From: Clostridiales bacterium UBA1248
GTDB taxonomy: Bacteria; Bacillota; Clostridia; Oscillospirales; CAG-272
NCBI GenBank assembly: GCA_002308615.1
Contig: DBWC01000113.1
Location: 1-21,016 of the forward strand
Direction: 5' to 3'
DNA: 21,016 bases
In this document: positions 18,737 to 21,016 of the stretch, piece after piece
Numbering within the stretch: position 1 is the stretch's first letter
Layout: each line of letters begins with the position of its first letter
Notes under the pieces: generated by a model
What the model was told of the DNA's origin: nothing
Seen by the model: the letters and a program-made list of their open reading frames with translations, nothing else
The model's database searches: none
Program-made: the position numbers and the translations under genes

Positions 18737-20405
18737 ACAAATGGCGGAAAGGGTGCTCTGGCGGCGCGACGAGTACGATGAAAGAAAAGCGGAAAGAAAA
18801 GCAAAAAGGCCGGTCGTATCGGCGGCGGTCGCCGCCGCGGTCATGGCGGTCGTGATACTTTTCGGGACAGTTATGGGAGGTGTGCTGAAAGCCCCTGTAA
18901 GCGCGCCCGGCGCGGAAGCGCCGATAGACGACAACCCGGTTTTGATCAATAACGAGACGTCGGATTTGGCGGAAACAAAGGAAACGTCACCGGATTATAT
19001 CGTTATAAAAAACGCCAATAATAACAATACGGTGAACAACGGCAAAACTCTGTACGGCTGCTGTATTTCCGCTTTTGATGATTTAAATATCAAAAGCATA
19101 TCGTCAACCGATATGGTTGGAAGGGAACACGGTGATGTTTGTGAAGTGGGAATAGAGATACGCCCGGTTTCTAAAAACGATAAATATTTTCAAAAATGGG
19201 TTGCATTTATCTTGCCTGATGATAGGATCGAAATAATTTCCCCGGAGATTAGTTATTTCTATTATTCAATCGAAGAAAATAACGGTATTTCAACTCAAAT
19301 TATAAATATATCGTATAAGTACAAGGACGGAGAAACGAACGGAACAATGGACGTATATGTTTTTCCGGAGAGCAGTGTTGAGTTTTTTGAAGAAACATAT
19401 AAAAACAAGCTCTTTACTAAAAATCCTGCAAATGACGAGGTTGTTCAATATTCAAATAAAAATACGATTTTCTTTGCATCCGTAAAAGGGTATGACTACT
19501 GGGGTTATTCATGGGATCATATTTACGGAAACGTTGCAAAACGATACGGCGACGTTGACGAAAACGGTATACCTCTTTACGAGTACGATCCCTATATGGC
19601 GGATTATTGCGAAAATCCGATTTGCCGGTCAAAAATTCAGTATACAGAAGAATTGAAAAAAGAAGCCGAAAGAGAAGCCGCAGAGAGAGATAAAACCACG
19701 GAGCAGGAGCCGGATACTGTGAATGATACACAACCCGGACAGCAAGCTGAGGACGGATATCCTGTTCCCATTGAATTTATACCGGATCCCGACACGCCTA
19801 TCTTTATTGACGTTAAAAACGATCCGGATATTTACGGTACTGAGTGCAAAGACGTTATAAGATATCAAATGCGGTATAATACAAGAAGAGATTTCGGAAG
19901 AGAGTGCGGTAACCGTGTAAGGCTTCTGATCGTCGCAAGCAGCAGTATACAGCTGCTGTCGCCCGACGTGATGACTCTTGATATATCGGAAAACGATTCG
20001 GTAGACTTTGAACTTGTGTTCAGATACGTTGAAGGAAATTCAAGGGGAACATTTAGAGTTTTCAGCGTTGAGGACCTGTATTGGGATATTGATAATAATT
20101 ATAAATCGGTTGCGGAACTGCCGGACTTAATGAAAGAAAAAGATTTTCAAATGATATTTACAGAAAGGGATTACGGCGCGGTCAGAACAAAAGGGTATGA
20201 TTTTTTCTCAGGTATATGGGTTACAACAACGATATATAAATATATAGCAAAATATTTCGGGGAAGTTGACGATGAAGGAAATCCGCTGTTTTTAAGCGAT
20301 CCATATATGCCGGACTACTATGATTGTGAAACCTGTCAAAGACTGCGGCATCAGATAGAAGAAAGAGAAAAATTCAACAGAGAACATTCTGTTATAACAG
20401 ATTGA
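18723..20405 (+). CDS. Single-span membrane protein, likely anti-sigma factor, with duplicated extracellular domain
   Basis: A 560-aa protein starting at GTG 18723, with GGAGGGG just upstream. Residues 1-30 are a short basic cytoplasmic segment (YKQMAERVLWRRDEYDERK), as found in proteins paired with clostridial ECF factors. Residues 31-53 are one membrane span. The rest is extracellular. Two related domains are visible: about 110-305 and 360-542. Matching segments are KGYDYWGYSW...GDVDENGIPLYEYDPYM (255-292) with KGYDFFSGIW...GEVDDEGNPLFLSDPYM (490-529), each followed by a Cys pair and a charged helix. An Asp/Glu/Gln/Pro-rich linker (about 310-355) separates them. The classic zinc anti-sigma HxxxCxxC motif is absent, so sequestration would use the short N-terminal segment (inferred). 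The extracellular coding part is more AT-rich than the N-terminal part, suggesting a mosaic gene. Confidence 0.75.
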   Translation: MKTYKQMAERVLWRRDEYDERKAERKAKRPVVSAAVAAAVMAVVILFGTVMGGVLKAPVSAPGAEAPIDDNPVLINNETSDLAETKETSPDYIVIKNANNNNTVNNGKTLYGCCISAFDDLNIKSISSTDMVGREHGDVCEVGIEIRPVSKNDKYFQKWVAFILPDDRIEIISPEISYFYYSIEENNGISTQIINISYKYKDGETNGTMDVYVFPESSVEFFEETYKNKLFTKNPANDEVVQYSNKNTIFFASVKGYDYWGYSWDHIYGNVAKRYGDVDENGIPLYEYDPYMADYCENPICRSKIQYTEELKKEAEREAAERDKTTEQEPDTVNDTQPGQQAEDGYPVPIEFIPDPDTPIFIDVKNDPDIYGTECKDVIRYQMRYNTRRDFGRECGNRVRLLIVASSSIQLLSPDVMTLDISENDSVDFELVFRYVEGNSRGTFRVFSVEDLYWDIDNNYKSVAELPDLMKEKDFQMIFTERDYGAVRTKGYDFFSGIWVTTTIYKYIAKYFGEVDDEGNPLFLSDPYMPDYYDCETCQRLRHQIEEREKFNREHSVITD

Positions 20406-20433
20406 TTTGTGTTGATCGGAATAAAACATGGAG

Positions 20434-20464
20434 CAGGCGGCGCACGTGCCGCCTGTTCCTTTTG
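20434..20464 (+). terminator. Terminator of the sigma/anti-sigma operon
   Basis: CAGGCGGC (20434-20441) and GCCGCCTG (20448-20455) form an 8-bp stem with a 6-nt loop, followed by TTCCTTTT. Confidence 0.75.
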
Positions 20465-20499
20465 CGGCGGAAAAGGCTGACAGCAGAAAACGACACCAC

Positions 20500-20528
20500 T
20501 TGACAAATCTGTCAAATAGTGATATATT
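20500..20528 (+). promoter_or_regulatory. SigA promoter with overlapping inverted repeat, ribonuclease gene
   Basis: TTGACA (20500-20505), a 17-bp spacer and TATATT (20523-20528) lie 25 nt before the ATG at 20553. The -35 box is the left arm of a perfect inverted repeat, TTGACA-AATC-TGTCAA (20500-20515), a possible repressor site. Confidence 0.7.
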
Positions 20529-20552
20529 TATAATCGGATTGAGAGGGATAAT

Positions 20553-21016
20553 ATGAAAAACTTATTTAAACGAATATCCGTTTTCGCCGTTCTGGCGGCG
20601 CTTCTTCTGACGTTTGCCGCGTGCGGTGTGCTTGACGGCTTTGAGATCGTAACGGACAGCGGTCTTCAGATCGTCACCTCCGCCGATACGAAGGGAAGCG
20701 TAACGACTGTGGCGGCTGTAACGGACGCAAATACACAGACGACGCCGGAAACGGTTACGATACCTGAAAATGATATAATAGAAGAATTCGGTGAATATAC
20801 TTCAAAAGACGACGTTTGCCTTTACTTACACGTATACGGCAGACTGCCGAAAAACTTCATTACAAAGGAAGATGCGCAGAAGCTCGGCTGGTCCGGCGGC
20901 GGACTTGACGACTACGCTTACGGCAAGTGCATAGGCGGCGACTATTTCGGAAACTACGAGGGCAAGCTTCCGAAGGCGGACGGCAGAAAATATTACGAGT
21001 GCGATATAGACACGCT
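20553..21016 (+). CDS. Barnase-family secreted ribonuclease lipoprotein (3' end beyond window)
   Basis: 154 codons are present and the frame is still open at the window edge. The start ATG has AGAGGG upstream. A signal peptide (1-23) ends at LTFAAC, with Cys24 the likely lipidation site. A Thr-rich linker runs to about 70. From about 87 the sequence matches Bacillus barnase: LPKNFITKEDAQKLGW (98-113) and GKCIGGDYFGNYEGKLP (124-140), then GRKYYECDID (144-153). Barnase Lys27 corresponds to Lys105 and catalytic Glu73 to Glu149. The Arg59 position is Tyr135. The residues equivalent to Arg87 and His102 lie past the window. The enzyme would cleave single-stranded RNA outside the cell while anchored to the membrane. 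Barnase producers need the cytoplasmic inhibitor barstar, often encoded next door, so the next gene downstream should be examined. Confidence 0.88.
   Translation, partial: MKNLFKRISVFAVLAALLLTFAACGVLDGFEIVTDSGLQIVTSADTKGSVTTVAAVTDANTQTTPETVTIPENDIIEEFGEYTSKDDVCLYLHVYGRLPKNFITKEDAQKLGWSGGGLDDYAYGKCIGGDYFGNYEGKLPKADGRKYYECDIDT

Overview
The window looks like chromosomal DNA from a gut- or rumen-type Clostridia bacterium (Bacillota, Oscillospiraceae-like). This is inferred from strong Shine-Dalgarno sites, SigA promoters with 17-bp spacers, Gram-positive lipoproteins, frequent ATA codons, a cohesin-type module, an ECF sigma factor with a single-span membrane partner, and hairpin-rich intergenic repeats. 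There is no phage, conjugation, transposase or CRISPR machinery.

Layout. (1) 1-730: the 3' end of a tRNA, a terminator, a 10-bp-arm palindrome, and a small gene resembling the C-terminal half of a DUF6273 protein. (2) 748-2334 (minus): an XRE helix-turn-helix domain fused to an ADP-ribosylglycohydrolase domain. Divergent from it, behind a near-consensus promoter, is a beta-helix protein whose 3' part has been replaced by a hairpin-repeat array. (3) 3180-4090: an unrecognised 120-aa gene, then a second, larger hairpin array. (4) 4092-4721: a cohesin-like lipoprotein with its own promoter and terminator. (5) 4787-9204: a tightly overlapped five-gene set: a hydrolase/acetyltransferase/DUF3795 fusion, an acetyltransferase, an ABC-2 ATPase and permease, and a methyltransferase. 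(6) 9417-9905 (minus): an Ogt-type DNA repair methyltransferase whose consensus promoter carries a perfect 12-bp palindrome in the spacer. (7) 10145-17587: a five-gene operon: SASA-type esterase, PHP hydrolase, SGNH hydrolase, peptidase T and a 1133-aa surface lipoprotein. It suggests a deacylation and scavenging function, but no transporter is present. (8) 17587-18120: a repeat island with two copies of the same terminator, several hairpins and a third hairpin array. (9) 18191-20405: an ECF sigma factor and a membrane protein with a duplicated extracellular domain. (10) 20553-end: the start of a barnase-family ribonuclease lipoprotein.

The least ordinary feature is a set of three intergenic arrays (2987-3068, 3795-3994, 17938-18027). 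In each, a near-invariant 7-nt linker (ATTTCAC, GTGAAGT/ACTTCAC, ATGAAAT; consensus RTGAART on one strand) alternates with short hairpins whose sequences differ but always remain self-complementary. All three lie at gene 3' ends just upstream of a promoter. One has truncated a gene, so the family appears to move or to be inserted. Other points of interest are two gene fusions (XRE-ADP-ribosylglycohydrolase; hydrolase-GNAT-DUF3795 with an internal start still visible), the duplicated terminator, and the sigma factor/duplicated-sensor pair next to a secreted RNase.
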